Source: Butyrivibrio sp. (GTDB lineage: Bacteria; Bacillota; Clostridia; Lachnospirales; Lachnospiraceae). Taken from it: a DNA stretch of 56,663 bases. This document shows, piece after piece, positions 7,399 to 15,709 of the stretch. Both the position numbers and the translations under genes were made by a program. Under the pieces are notes generated by a model. The model was not told the origin of the DNA. It worked only from the letters and a program-made list of their open reading frames with translations, and searched no databases. Position 1 is the first letter of the stretch, and each line of letters opens with the position of its first letter. The stretch is from NCBI RefSeq assembly GCF_015056685.1, contig NZ_SVFW01000024.1, forward strand, positions 1 through 56,663, in the 5' to 3' direction.

Positions 7399-8818
7399 AA
7401 CTTGTTCCTATTTCAATCTCTGCCCTAAAACAGTCAAGACAGTGATCTATTCTAAAATCTGCATTTCCTGCAGTTTTCCTTATGTCCATCTCCATTATGT
7501 CCATTAGCCTCTGTGTCTTTTTATCAAAATCAGTCATAAAAACTATCATCCGGAGATAATCCCTGTAATACAGCCCTTCACCACAGTCTCCTCCATCGCT
7601 GTCCCTGAAAGAGAACATGGCTTCTAATCCCAGGCGCCAGGTATCATCGCTTTTCATCAATGGAACCCTTCCTCCACTGAACAGGATTCGGAGGTCCGAA
7701 ACACTCTCCGCAAAGGTCCATGCGAACAGTATTGAATATTTCACCAGTTCTTTTAACTCCGGAACCATCATCACTGCGGTCAAAAGAGATGCCATAAGAT
7801 CTGCCGCATCGACTTTTGGCCTGCAGTTAAAAAGGTAAAGCATATTTGAGGCCTGCCTCCAGAAAAGAAGCGTCTTTGCTACCTGTTCAAGGTTGGCGTA
7901 GTCGCTGCTCTCGCCATAAGCCAGATACTCCATCTGATATTTCAAGAGAGATTTGTCCATCTCAGCGCCGAAATATCCGCACTTTTCATAGTAGTACTGC
8001 TCGATAAGAGCTCTTTTGGAGAGTGACATATCAAGCCCATCATCAAGACCTGTGCCTTTATTCTTTTCTCTGTGGGATACATATTCAGAAAGATTCACTG
8101 ACGCATCTGATATGCGGGATTTGTCGGGAATAGCCAGACTTAAAGCGCCAATTCCTCTTTGAGAATTGACTGTATCTGCAGGGTTTCCAAGGCTTATCTG
8201 TTCCTCTTCGCCCTCTTCATTAACTATAGTAGGAAGTTCAACCGCATCTATCTGTTCCTGATTTTCTCTTGCCATCTCATCTACATCCGTCGTGTCAAAT
8301 CCGGATTCCTTAAGGCTTCTGACATTCTCCTCAACATCTGTAACAAGACTCCCCATCACGTCTGCACCCATATAGGCAAGGATCTGCCGGTTCAGCACTG
8401 CGCCATCATTATCTGTGGCAAAAGAGCTGCCGGTAATCTTAGCATCCTTGCAGTACATGCCAAGCATGGTGTTTCGCCCAAGTGCCCTGCCCTGAAGCGA
8501 TAGCTCGAGATTTTTTTGGACATAGTTTCTTAGATGTTCTTCTGTATTTACAATAGAATGACTTCCCGTTCCATAAGAAGTATCTACCATTAAAAGGCCA
8601 TACTGCTCATAAAGCTGTCTGCTGTATTCTGCAAGAACAGAATTCATGGAGATGTCTGCCACGCATTCTGTCTTCATTTTTACTGCTCCGATCCTGGCTC
8701 CTTCATATAAAGCCAGGACCAGAGAAAGTATTATCGTGATAGAAAGGGATAGATAGACGGTGAGATACCCTTTAGTTTGTAACCGCACGGGTTTCCTGTC
8801 TGATAGTTTTAAAGACAT
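7352..8818 (-). CDS. DUF5702-type Tad-locus membrane-anchored protein
   Basis: About 488 aa. A short basic leader (KPVRLQTKG) precedes YLTVYLSLSITIILSLVLALYEGARIGAVKMKTECVADISMNSVLAEYSRQLYEQYGLLMVDTSYGT. This segment is what I recall for DUF5702, a family found in Tad loci of Lachnospiraceae. The remaining ~430 residues are extracytoplasmic and mostly helical. Start choice is open. ATG 8818 overlaps the flp gene by 47 bases. GTG 8788 has a good AGGA 5 bases upstream and would give a leader closely resembling that of the TadE start (basic residues then KGY). It is likely a large TadG-like component of the pilus machine. Confidence 0.8.
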   Translation of the reverse strand: MSLKLSDRKPVRLQTKGYLTVYLSLSITIILSLVLALYEGARIGAVKMKTECVADISMNSVLAEYSRQLYEQYGLLMVDTSYGTGSHSIVNTEEHLRNYVQKNLELSLQGRALGRNTMLGMYCKDAKITGSSFATDNDGAVLNRQILAYMGADVMGSLVTDVEENVRSLKESGFDTTDVDEMARENQEQIDAVELPTIVNEEGEEEQISLGNPADTVNSQRGIGALSLAIPDKSRISDASVNLSEYVSHREKNKGTGLDDGLDMSLSKRALIEQYYYEKCGYFGAEMDKSLLKYQMEYLAYGESSDYANLEQVAKTLLFWRQASNMLYLFNCRPKVDAADLMASLLTAVMMVPELKELVKYSILFAWTFAESVSDLRILFSGGRVPLMKSDDTWRLGLEAMFSFRDSDGGDCGEGLYYRDYLRMIVFMTDFDKKTQRLMDIMEMDIRKTAGNADFRIDHCLDCFRAEIEIGTSYGYGATIERVYGYEE

Positions 8819-8990
8819 CTTCGACAATTCCTGAAATCTGCTCCTTGAACACGATTACCAGGCCGATCAGAACTACGATTATCAGTATAACTTCTACTGT
8901 TCCCATTCCGGATTCATCATTCCAGAAATTTTTAATTCCTGTCATGATCCCTTCTCCGATTGCTTTTGTCTTTTTTACTAATTTATTCAT
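8772..8990 (-). CDS. Flp-type type IVb (Tad) pilin
   Basis: 72 aa. The layout is a basic leader (MNKLVKKTKAIGEGIMTG...), then DESGMGTVEVILIIVVLIGLVIVFK, the class IVb pilin processing region with Glu five residues after Gly and a hydrophobic helix, then a short charged tail. The ribosome site is unusually strong (AAGGAGG four bases before ATG), as expected for the major structural subunit. It is encoded after the TadC-like gene and before the DUF5702 protein. Cleavage by an A24 peptidase would leave a mature pilin of about 45 residues. Confidence 0.9.
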   Translation of the reverse strand: MNKLVKKTKAIGEGIMTGIKNFWNDESGMGTVEVILIIVVLIGLVIVFKEQISGIVEDVFKTIRQETRAVTN

Positions 8991-9044
8991 TTTTCCTCCT
9001 TTTGCGCTCTGCGCTATATTTGTAAAAGCAGCATCTGCTATTAC

Positions 9045-10502
9045 TTAAAATGCCATGTATGCCGGTATCATGATCATCACCATGACCACAAGAAGCATAA
9101 GTATCATGGGAAAAAGCAGTTTAGTTCCCGCTTCTTCACCAAGTTTCCTGACTGTATCCATTTTTTCATTGAAAGCGTTCTTTGATTCTTCATTAAGAAC
9201 TTTTAATAGTTCTCCATTACCCTTTCTTAAGTTCTGTGAAAGAAGTGTGGAGAGTCTTGAGTATTGCTGACTTGCGCACCTTGCGCCAAACCTTTCATAG
9301 GCTTCTGCTTCAGATATTCCACTTGCCAGCTCTCTGCAGGTTCTCACCAGCTCTTCGTAGACGAAGCGCTTTTCTTCACCTTTTTCTCTTTCTTTAATGT
9401 AGTTTTTCCCAAGCTTTTCAAAAATATTTCTGACTGTCATCCCTGCTCCAAGGTAAAGAACAAGCTCAGACACCAGCTGCGGATAGTCTGTAAGCATCTG
9501 TAGATTTCTTTTTTCCATTTCTGCCTTAAGTTCTTTATCTTTTACCATGTAGCACAGGCAGGCGCCTATAATTGCCAGCGCCAATATGAGGATACTATTA
9601 TCCTCAACATGCTCTGACCAGATGATCTTTTCTCCTTCAAGGTCTGTTGGGAGCTGTATTTTTTCATCATAAGTAGTCTTCCCGTCTGCTTCTTTTAGCA
9701 GATCTCCCAGATTTTTGGCTATTCTCTCCTTAGGCGAAAGAGCTTTTGGAAGCAAACGCATTACAAATTCCTGCTGCCATGTCTGTTCGTTATACTTGTA
9801 AATCGCCGTTACATTAACCAGTGAACCCTCTTTGGGAATCTTGTCCGTCTCAAGACTTCCGTCAGAATGCATGAGTTCAAAGTTATCAAGTTTCCACGAA
9901 ATCAAAAATGGATATCCAGGAACGCTATCTATTAAATTTATGTCATCTCTTATCTCATCAAACGTTGGATTATCTTTTAGTATTAGTTGTTCAGCCTCTT
10001 TACTTGCTCTTTCAAAGAGCTCATTTGCTTCCTCGGCTGAATAAAGTCTCTCATTTACAAGGAAATCATATTCACCAATTTCCTCCCCGGTTTCATTTTG
10101 GGCCAAAAGACTGGCCTCAAACTCACCTTCCCCATAGTTTTTTCTGTAAATAATGCTTCCATTTTCCAGATACTTACTATTTCTGCTACTTATGAACACT
10201 GCTGCCGCCAAAAAACTTCCGGCAAGCATCATCGCCAAAACAATAGAGATCTTTCGTATAAAATACTCTGTCTCCATTTGTTCTATGTCTTTTCTGTTGT
10301 TTAGGGCCAAGAGATACCCTCTGATTTTTCCTTCTTCAATGGGCCTCTTTTTTCTACCAGTCTTTTCATAGATAAAAAGCGCTATCTTAAGAAATTCTCT
10401 GCTTATACCTTCTTCATTTATTCCTGAAGGCAGAGTCATATCTTTTGCCTTGATCCATAAGACAAAAAGAACTATCGGCGGTATAAAATATAAAACAATC
10501 AT
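9045..10502 (-). CDS. tadC: TadC-like type II secretion F-family membrane protein with large extracytoplasmic insert
   Basis: 485 aa. A TM segment at residues 1-16 and a second near 78-105 are followed by a ~200-residue soluble region (about 108-300; EEANELFERASKEAEQLILKDN..., LISWKLDNFELMHSDGSL...). A third TM then leads into the T2SS-F-like cytoplasmic domain (YPQLVSELVLYLGAGMTVRNIFEKLG... GISEAEAYERFGARC... YSRLSTLLSQNLRKG) and a last TM (LLFPMILMLLVVMVMIMIPAYMAF). Canonical TadC lacks this soluble insert. ATG 10502 has AAGGAAG just upstream. With TadB it forms the inner-membrane platform for Flp assembly. Confidence 0.85.
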   Translation of the reverse strand: MIVLYFIPPIVLFVLWIKAKDMTLPSGINEEGISREFLKIALFIYEKTGRKKRPIEEGKIRGYLLALNNRKDIEQMETEYFIRKISIVLAMMLAGSFLAAAVFISSRNSKYLENGSIIYRKNYGEGEFEASLLAQNETGEEIGEYDFLVNERLYSAEEANELFERASKEAEQLILKDNPTFDEIRDDINLIDSVPGYPFLISWKLDNFELMHSDGSLETDKIPKEGSLVNVTAIYKYNEQTWQQEFVMRLLPKALSPKERIAKNLGDLLKEADGKTTYDEKIQLPTDLEGEKIIWSEHVEDNSILILALAIIGACLCYMVKDKELKAEMEKRNLQMLTDYPQLVSELVLYLGAGMTVRNIFEKLGKNYIKEREKGEEKRFVYEELVRTCRELASGISEAEAYERFGARCASQQYSRLSTLLSQNLRKGNGELLKVLNEESKNAFNEKMDTVRKLGEEAGTKLLFPMILMLLVVMVMIMIPAYMAF

Positions 10503-10527
10503 CTTTTCTTCCTTGCTTTGGGTATAG

Positions 10528-11292
10528 TTAAACTACGATATTTATGATCTTTTCAGATAATAGATATGCTGCAAGATACACGAGCATACAGATAGTCATA
10601 AGAACAATTCCAAACGGGTTATGATACAAAGGATTAAAGAAGCCTTTGCTGGTCAGACCTATATAAAAAATAATGAAAAATGGCACGCCATTCATTATTC
10701 TTGCTTCCATTCTCTTAGCACTTACCAGGACCTCGATTTCCTTTTCCACTTCTATCTTTCTTGATATTACAGAAATGGTCCTGCTTATAATTTCTGTCAG
10801 GTTTCCACCGGTTCTTTTGGCAACAGAAAAGACGATCGCAAACTCCAAAATATCTTTGTTTTCGCTTTCAACGCCAAAGTTATACAGAAGTTTTTCAAGT
10901 GGAATATTGTTTTTTAGTCCTTTGAGAATTCTGTGAAGATGATCACATATCAGACTCTTTTTTCCGTATAGAAGTTCTATGTCTCTTGTAGCCTCTTTAA
11001 AGGCATTTTCAACGGAATAACCCGCCTTAAGATTTGTAAGGACTGCGGCTATCGCGTCTTTAAACTGTATTCCTAAAAGTCTGCAGGCTCGTCTCTTTAA
11101 GATTTTTTTCTGGTAAAAGAACCAAAAAAGAGAAAGAGGCGACAATATGGCCATCGCCACATATGAGTCATAGAAAACTTTTCCGAAAAGTACAACCACT
11201 CCTATTCCCTGAAGTGCAATAGGGATGTCACTGATATTGGGACGGTAGTTTAAAACCTGCTGCCACAAGCTTTTCAGTATTCTTAAGTTCAC
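10528..11292 (-). CDS. tadB: TadB-like inner-membrane platform protein
   Basis: 254 aa. Two N-terminal hydrophobic segments are followed by the T2SS-F domain (QFKDAIAAVLTNLKAGYSVENAFKEA... FAIVFSVAKRTGGNLTEIISRT), the RTGGN signature typical of TadB, and two C-terminal TM segments. The start is GTG at 11292 with a consensus GGAGG 7 bases upstream, so it overlaps the end of tadA by 65 bases. It acts with the TadA ATPase and the TadC-like protein in polymerising Flp pilin. Confidence 0.9.
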   Translation of the reverse strand: MNLRILKSLWQQVLNYRPNISDIPIALQGIGVVVLFGKVFYDSYVAMAILSPLSLFWFFYQKKILKRRACRLLGIQFKDAIAAVLTNLKAGYSVENAFKEATRDIELLYGKKSLICDHLHRILKGLKNNIPLEKLLYNFGVESENKDILEFAIVFSVAKRTGGNLTEIISRTISVISRKIEVEKEIEVLVSAKRMEARIMNGVPFFIIFYIGLTSKGFFNPLYHNPFGIVLMTICMLVYLAAYLLSEKIINIVV

Positions 11293-12472
11293 CGGTTTTC
11301 CTCCATGATCCTACTATTCTCCCCTCTTTATCCACATCGTTTTCCTCAAACCTGAACAATTGGTTTACACATATTTTCCCGGTTAGAGGATCCAACTCTT
11401 TTTCAAGTTCACATATTTCCAGCAGTTTCCTTGATCTGTCCCTCAGCCTTCCAAGGTGTACAATAATGTCAATTCCAGAAGCTATCTGACCTCTGACTGC
11501 AGATAGGGGGATTTCCATTCCCATAAGGACCATGGTCTCCAGTCTTGAAAGCATGTCACCTGCGCTGTTAGCATGACCTGTTGACATTGACATGTGGCCG
11601 GTATTCATGGCCTGCAGCATATCAACTGTTTCCTCTCCTCTGACTTCGCCCACTACTATCCAATCCGGGCGCATTCGGAGGGAGGACTTGATAAGATCCC
11701 TGATAGTTATCTCTTTGCAGCCCTCAACATTGGCATTTCTGGCTTCAAGCTGAACCAGATTGGGAACCTGCCTTATCTGCAGCTCTGCATTATCCTCGAT
11801 AGTTATAAGTCTTAGATCCTTAGGGATAAAATTGGAAAGTGCATTCAAAAAGGTTGTCTTTCCTGACCCGGTTCCACCTGAAATGAAGATGTTATACCCC
11901 GCCTTTACCAGGACTTTGAGGTATTCCTTAAGATATTCAGACAAAGCTCCAAGATTTATCAGATCATCCATGGAAAAGGGATTTTCCGGAAATCGCCTTA
12001 TAGTTATGATTGGGCCGTTTAAGGCTATAGGATTGAGAACCACATTGATACGTGACCCGGAAATCCTTGCATCTACTATAGGCGATGCTTCATTAACTAC
12101 TCTGTTGCAGGAGGCAACAATCTGCTGGACAACATCCTGAAGTTTTTCTTCTGACTCAAAGCGGCTTTCACTCTTAAATATTGAGCCATTTTTTTCAACA
12201 AAAATATTGTCTGTGCCGTTTACCATGATTTCCGTGACATCAGGGTCATCAAGCAGCTCCTGAAGAGCATCCAGCTTTCTTATAGAGTAAAAGACCTGCA
12301 TTCTTACCTGTTTTCTTTGATTGGTGGAAATAGATAAGTGCCTTATTTCATCAAAGAGGGCCTTATCAATAAGCTCCAGCATCTCATCATCGGAAATGTC
12401 TTTGGAAAAATCCATGTCTTCGATTACTCTTTGCCTGACCCGAAGTTTTAGCTCATCAGCCTGCTTTGCCAC
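11228..12472 (-). CDS. tadA: TadA/CpaF secretion ATPase
   Basis: 414 aa. An N-terminal helical region precedes the N1/N2 domain (DVTEIMVNGTDNIFVEKNG, a family hallmark). Next come Walker A GGTGSGKTT (residues 199-207), the Asp box LITIEDNAEL, Walker B (MRPDWIVVGEVRGEE) and the His box MSTGHANS. It powers Flp pilus assembly as a hexameric cytoplasmic ATPase. Start GTG at 12472 with AAGGAGG 9 bases upstream; it overlaps tadZ by 17 bases. Its 3' end carries the GTG start and ribosome site of tadB. Confidence 0.95.
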   Translation of the reverse strand: MAKQADELKLRVRQRVIEDMDFSKDISDDEMLELIDKALFDEIRHLSISTNQRKQVRMQVFYSIRKLDALQELLDDPDVTEIMVNGTDNIFVEKNGSIFKSESRFESEEKLQDVVQQIVASCNRVVNEASPIVDARISGSRINVVLNPIALNGPIITIRRFPENPFSMDDLINLGALSEYLKEYLKVLVKAGYNIFISGGTGSGKTTFLNALSNFIPKDLRLITIEDNAELQIRQVPNLVQLEARNANVEGCKEITIRDLIKSSLRMRPDWIVVGEVRGEETVDMLQAMNTGHMSMSTGHANSAGDMLSRLETMVLMGMEIPLSAVRGQIASGIDIIVHLGRLRDRSRKLLEICELEKELDPLTGKICVNQLFRFEENDVDKEGRIVGSWRKTGELKNTEKLVAAGFKLPSQYQ

Positions 12473-13484
12473 TGATTATTTCCTCCTTCTTTAGAAGGTC
12501 ACAGGTAAATCGGGAAAAAGAAGCAGTATCTTTTACGTCTGGAAGACTGATCTTTATGGTTGAAGCAAAAATATCTTCATATCCATTTTGCCTGAGTACA
12601 TCTTCATACATCTCAATTCTGTAGGCATCAGCACCTGTCTGCCTTGTAATGGTAAACAGCTTGTCGCAGAGCTTTAAGATATCAAAGAATCCTTCAGGAT
12701 ATTCCGACAGATCAAGCAGTACATATTCATATCCCGCCTCGTGCACCAAAAGATCAATGAGCATCTTTAGTGATTCGGCGCTAATATCTCTGATCTGCAT
12801 TGCAGTCCTTGCCGGCATGATAACATCAAGATTTCCAACTGCCTTTTTTATTTTTTCAAGATAAATACAAAACTTGTTTTTATCACCTTCTGAATAATAC
12901 ATAAGGTCGGTGATACTTCCATCAGATTCAACATTCAGGATTTTGGGAAGAGATGAGAAGCTGTCAAAGCTAAGCATGATTGTTCTTCCATAAGACGAGA
13001 GAATTTCTCCCATTTTCAGAGTTAAAGATGTCTGTCCACATTTAGATATTGGTGAAAAAAGCCCGATTACTTTTCCTTTATCGCTGTTAAAGCCTGCAGT
13101 CAGGCCATCAAAGGATTCTGCCTTTTCCGCACAGAAATCAACTATCGTATCAACTATCTTTCCAGCCTTTTGGTATTTTGTCGTATGGGCTATGTTCTGT
13201 TCGCCAAAAGAGCTTTCTTCCTCTTTTACACCTACAAAGTCTTCATCAAGGATCAGTATATTTTTAAAGTGCTCTGTTCCCGCTATTTCCCTAAGTTCCA
13301 TAAGCGCTGACTCAGACACGATCAGGAGCGACGCCGTATTTTTCCTGGCGAAGTCCACCAAAATATCTACAGAAGTAAATGCTTCAATTTTAAATTTTAG
13401 TTTTAAGTTTTCTTTTAAATACTCGTAAAGCCTTCCGCAATAGGTCTCATCAAGATCACAGAGCGTTAGCAGTGGCCTTGTCAT
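12456..13484 (-). CDS. tadZ: TadZ/CpaE-like P-loop protein with atypical Walker A
   Basis: 342 aa. The N-terminal ~130 residues look like an atypical receiver fold (PLLTLCDLDETYCGRLYEYLKE... ILILDEDFV), then a MinD/ParA-type ATPase domain begins at GKVIGLFSPISKCGQTSL. The deviant Walker A of this family normally ends GKT/S; here it reads SKCGQTS, with Gln in place of the usual lysine. EYVLLDLSEYPEGFF corresponds to the Walker B region. TadZ proteins place the Tad machine at a specific cell position. ATG 13484 has GGAGG upstream and overlaps the tadV stop by 4 bases. Confidence 0.85.
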   Translation of the reverse strand: MTRPLLTLCDLDETYCGRLYEYLKENLKLKFKIEAFTSVDILVDFARKNTASLLIVSESALMELREIAGTEHFKNILILDEDFVGVKEEESSFGEQNIAHTTKYQKAGKIVDTIVDFCAEKAESFDGLTAGFNSDKGKVIGLFSPISKCGQTSLTLKMGEILSSYGRTIMLSFDSFSSLPKILNVESDGSITDLMYYSEGDKNKFCIYLEKIKKAVGNLDVIMPARTAMQIRDISAESLKMLIDLLVHEAGYEYVLLDLSEYPEGFFDILKLCDKLFTITRQTGADAYRIEMYEDVLRQNGYEDIFASTIKISLPDVKDTASFSRFTCDLLKKEEIISGKAG

Positions 13485-13879
13485 AATGTACCTCCAATAA
13501 TAAACAATGCACTAATAAGCACCGGTACCGCAAAGTGTATCGTTCTTTTTTTGTTTCTTTTAAAGATCAAAATAAAAAGTGAAATAATACCAGCTATCAG
13601 GAATGATAGAATGATGCAGGAAAATGTGTCCTGCACTGACATAAAGGATGCTGCCGTCATGAATAACTTAACGTCTCCTGCGGCAATGCCTTTAAAAAGA
13701 TATACAGGAAGCAAGATAACAAACGAAAAAGCGATTGCTGTCATTGCAGCCAGTAGAGATTCCAGCCCGCCCAAGGCTGCTGTGATGATTCCAACAAGTA
13801 ATCCGGGAATCAACCAGAGATTATAAATCTTGTCTTTGTAAAGATCGGTAAATACCGCTCCAGACAAGAGGGTCAACAA
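13481..13879 (-). CDS. tadV: A24 prepilin peptidase (TadV/CpaA type), first gene of the Tad operon
   Basis: 132 aa from TTG 13879. Catalytic aspartates are in SGAVFTDLYKDKIYN and FKGIAAGDVKLFM (GxGD-like, GAAGD). Several TM helices. The start is odd. The strongest ribosome site (AAAGGAG) lies 21 bases before TTG but 9 bases before an in-frame ATA, which would add Met-Asp-Thr-Val; a TGA blocks anything further upstream. A non-AUG, possibly AUA, start is therefore likely. This gene opens the operon, tadZ overlapping it by 4 bases. Confidence 0.85.
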   Translation of the reverse strand: MLTLLSGAVFTDLYKDKIYNLWLIPGLLVGIITAALGGLESLLAAMTAIAFSFVILLPVYLFKGIAAGDVKLFMTAASFMSVQDTFSCIILSFLIAGIISLFILIFKRNKKRTIHFAVPVLISALFIIGGTL

Positions 13880-13935
13880 AACCGTATCTATATAAGCTCA
13901 CTCCTTTCTGTTTTTCTTCGAGCTCGCGAATATAG

Positions 13936-13964
13936 AATTTATCAAATTTGAGTTTTGTTGTAAA
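13936..13964 (-). promoter_or_regulatory. Possible promoter of the Tad operon
   Basis: On the minus strand, TTTACA (13964..13959) and TAAATT (13941..13936) are 17 bases apart, upstream of the first tad gene and downstream of fliS. The -10 is a partial match only. No terminator is visible between fliS and this point, so read-through from the flagellar genes is also possible. Confidence 0.4.
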
Positions 13965-14001
13965 CCCCCTTTTTCTGAATCGTCACTTTGCATAAATTAA
14001 T

Positions 14002-14478
14002 TCAAACTACATAGCCTCTGTTCATGGAAAGTGCTGTAACATCTTCGTTTAAGCTGTGTTTTCCGTATGTGAGGCCTGCATAGACTTTCTGAGTGTTGTT
14101 CATCATAGGTTCACTGTTATCATTTTTTTCCAGCTCCCTGTAGGCTTCGTGAAGAGCTTTGATATTTTTCTTCACTCTCCAAATTCTATGAAGACTATGA
14201 TTTGCTCCGGAAACAATTAATTCTTTTTTCGAAAAAATGTAAATTTTATGGAGCATTTTTCCCAAATCTGTGTGCAGATTTACTGAACGTATTAATTCGT
14301 CCAAACAGTTCTGAGCTTTTAATAAGCTCTTTTCACCCTCAGATTTCTGTCCGACGCTTATCTCATCCAGCGCATCGTTGAGATAGTCAATGATCATCTC
14401 GTAAAGAATAGTTATCATCTGGGTTTTGTTGGCCTGAGTTATTTTTAATGTGAATTCCTGTTTTTTCTCCTGAGTCAT
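14002..14478 (-). CDS. fliS: FliS-like flagellin export chaperone
   Basis: 158 aa. Conserved FliS features are TQMITILYEMIIDYLNDALDEI near the N-terminus and LHTDLGKMLHKIYIFSKKELIVSG in the helical core. The C-terminus is longer than classical FliS (NTQKVYAGLTYGKHSLNEDV...), as in lachnospiral homologues. It binds the C-terminal helix of flagellin and prevents its polymerisation before export. ATG 14478 with GAGGT 6 bases upstream; 37 bases after the flagellin stop, so almost surely co-transcribed with it. Confidence 0.85.
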   Translation of the reverse strand: MTQEKKQEFTLKITQANKTQMITILYEMIIDYLNDALDEISVGQKSEGEKSLLKAQNCLDELIRSVNLHTDLGKMLHKIYIFSKKELIVSGANHSLHRIWRVKKNIKALHEAYRELEKNDNSEPMMNNTQKVYAGLTYGKHSLNEDVTALSMNRGYVV

Positions 14479-14515
14479 GTGGCACCTCGATTCGTTACAA
14501 GTCAGCGTTTACGGG

Positions 14516-15676
14516 TTACTGCAGAAGCTGTAACACCTGTGATGGTCTCTCATTGGCCTGTGCCATCATAGATGTTCCTGCCTGTGAAAGAACCTGCTGA
14601 GTTGAATAAACAGTCATTTCCTCTGCCATGTCTACATCCATGATCCTCGAATAAGCTGCAGTCATATTTTCAACTGTTATATCAAGTCCGCTTACTGTGT
14701 GTTCAAGTCTGTTCTGATAAGCACCAAGTCTGCTTCGAATTGCACTGATCTCTGAAATAGCATTCTTGATGCTGTCGATTCCCTCTCTCGCACCGACTTC
14801 ATTGGCAAGATCAAGGTTATAAAGTCCAAGGGTCGTAAGAGAAATCTTATTTATTCTGATGTCAAGGGTCTGACCCTCGTTTGCGCCGACCTGCATTGTC
14901 ATGGCGCCCGTTGTTGTAAGTTCCACATTGAGGTCACCGGCATATGGCTCATCAATCTGAATTGAGAGCTTTTTTCCTGTGCTGTCCGACAATGTAAGAA
15001 CGTCCTCCTGGATTGAAACAAGCATATTGTTTGTCATGTACTCTTCGCCATCTTTATAGATCTTAATATCTTTTAGGACTTCTTCTTCGCAGAAGATTCC
15101 TTTTTTATCAACTCCGGTTGTACCAACAAGATTTATATAGCTGACATTTAGACCGGTTATCAGATAAGAGCCCTGATCCATGTTGTCAGAGTATGTGCTT
15201 ACTTTAATGTTTGGATTGGTCTTTCCATCCTGATCGGTTACATATCCTTTCAGGTCAAAAGAGCCATCGAGAATGCTCTGGCCATTGAACTGAGTTGTGT
15301 CGGCCATTCTTTCTATTTCTTCTTTCAAAAGAGTTACCTCTGCCTGGATAGTCTGACGATCAGAGTCAGTAAGGGTTCCATTACTTGCCTGAACAGCAAG
15401 TTGATTCATTCTCTGAAGAACTTCATGAATCTCAGATAGCGTTCCATCTGCAACCTGAACAATTGAGATCGCATCATTTGAAGAAGCGTTTGCTACTCCA
15501 AGTCCTTCTATCTGGGAATTCATTCTTCTGGACATTGCAAGGCCTGATGGATTATCTTTGGCATTTGCAATCTTAAGACCACTTGATAATCTCTCTAGAG
15601 ATTCAGAGAGAAGTTTGTCGTTTTTCTGAAGTGAATTATTCGCGATCATAGCTGATACGTTGTAGTTAACTTTCAT
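14516..15676 (-). CDS. fliC: Flagellin
   Basis: 386 aa. The N-terminal D0/D1 region is textbook (MKVNYNVSAMIANNSLQKND, then LSSGLKIANAKDNPSGLAMS and ASSNDAISIVQVADGTL), as is the C-terminal D1/D0 region (RSRLGAYQNRLEHTVSGLDI, MAEEMTVYSTQQVLSQAG, ending ERPSQVLQLLQ). The central variable domain (about residues 130-290) is of moderate size and lies outside the filament core. GAGG sits 5 bases before ATG. It lies between a 988-aa flagellar-associated gene and fliS. It forms the filament after export through the flagellar type III apparatus, which is encoded elsewhere. Confidence 0.97.
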   Translation of the reverse strand: MKVNYNVSAMIANNSLQKNDKLLSESLERLSSGLKIANAKDNPSGLAMSRRMNSQIEGLGVANASSNDAISIVQVADGTLSEIHEVLQRMNQLAVQASNGTLTDSDRQTIQAEVTLLKEEIERMADTTQFNGQSILDGSFDLKGYVTDQDGKTNPNIKVSTYSDNMDQGSYLITGLNVSYINLVGTTGVDKKGIFCEEEVLKDIKIYKDGEEYMTNNMLVSIQEDVLTLSDSTGKKLSIQIDEPYAGDLNVELTTTGAMTMQVGANEGQTLDIRINKISLTTLGLYNLDLANEVGAREGIDSIKNAISEISAIRSRLGAYQNRLEHTVSGLDITVENMTAAYSRIMDVDMAEEMTVYSTQQVLSQAGTSMMAQANERPSQVLQLLQ

Positions 15677-15709
15677 TTTTACCTCATTTCTGCACGTACC
15701 TGGCTCTTA

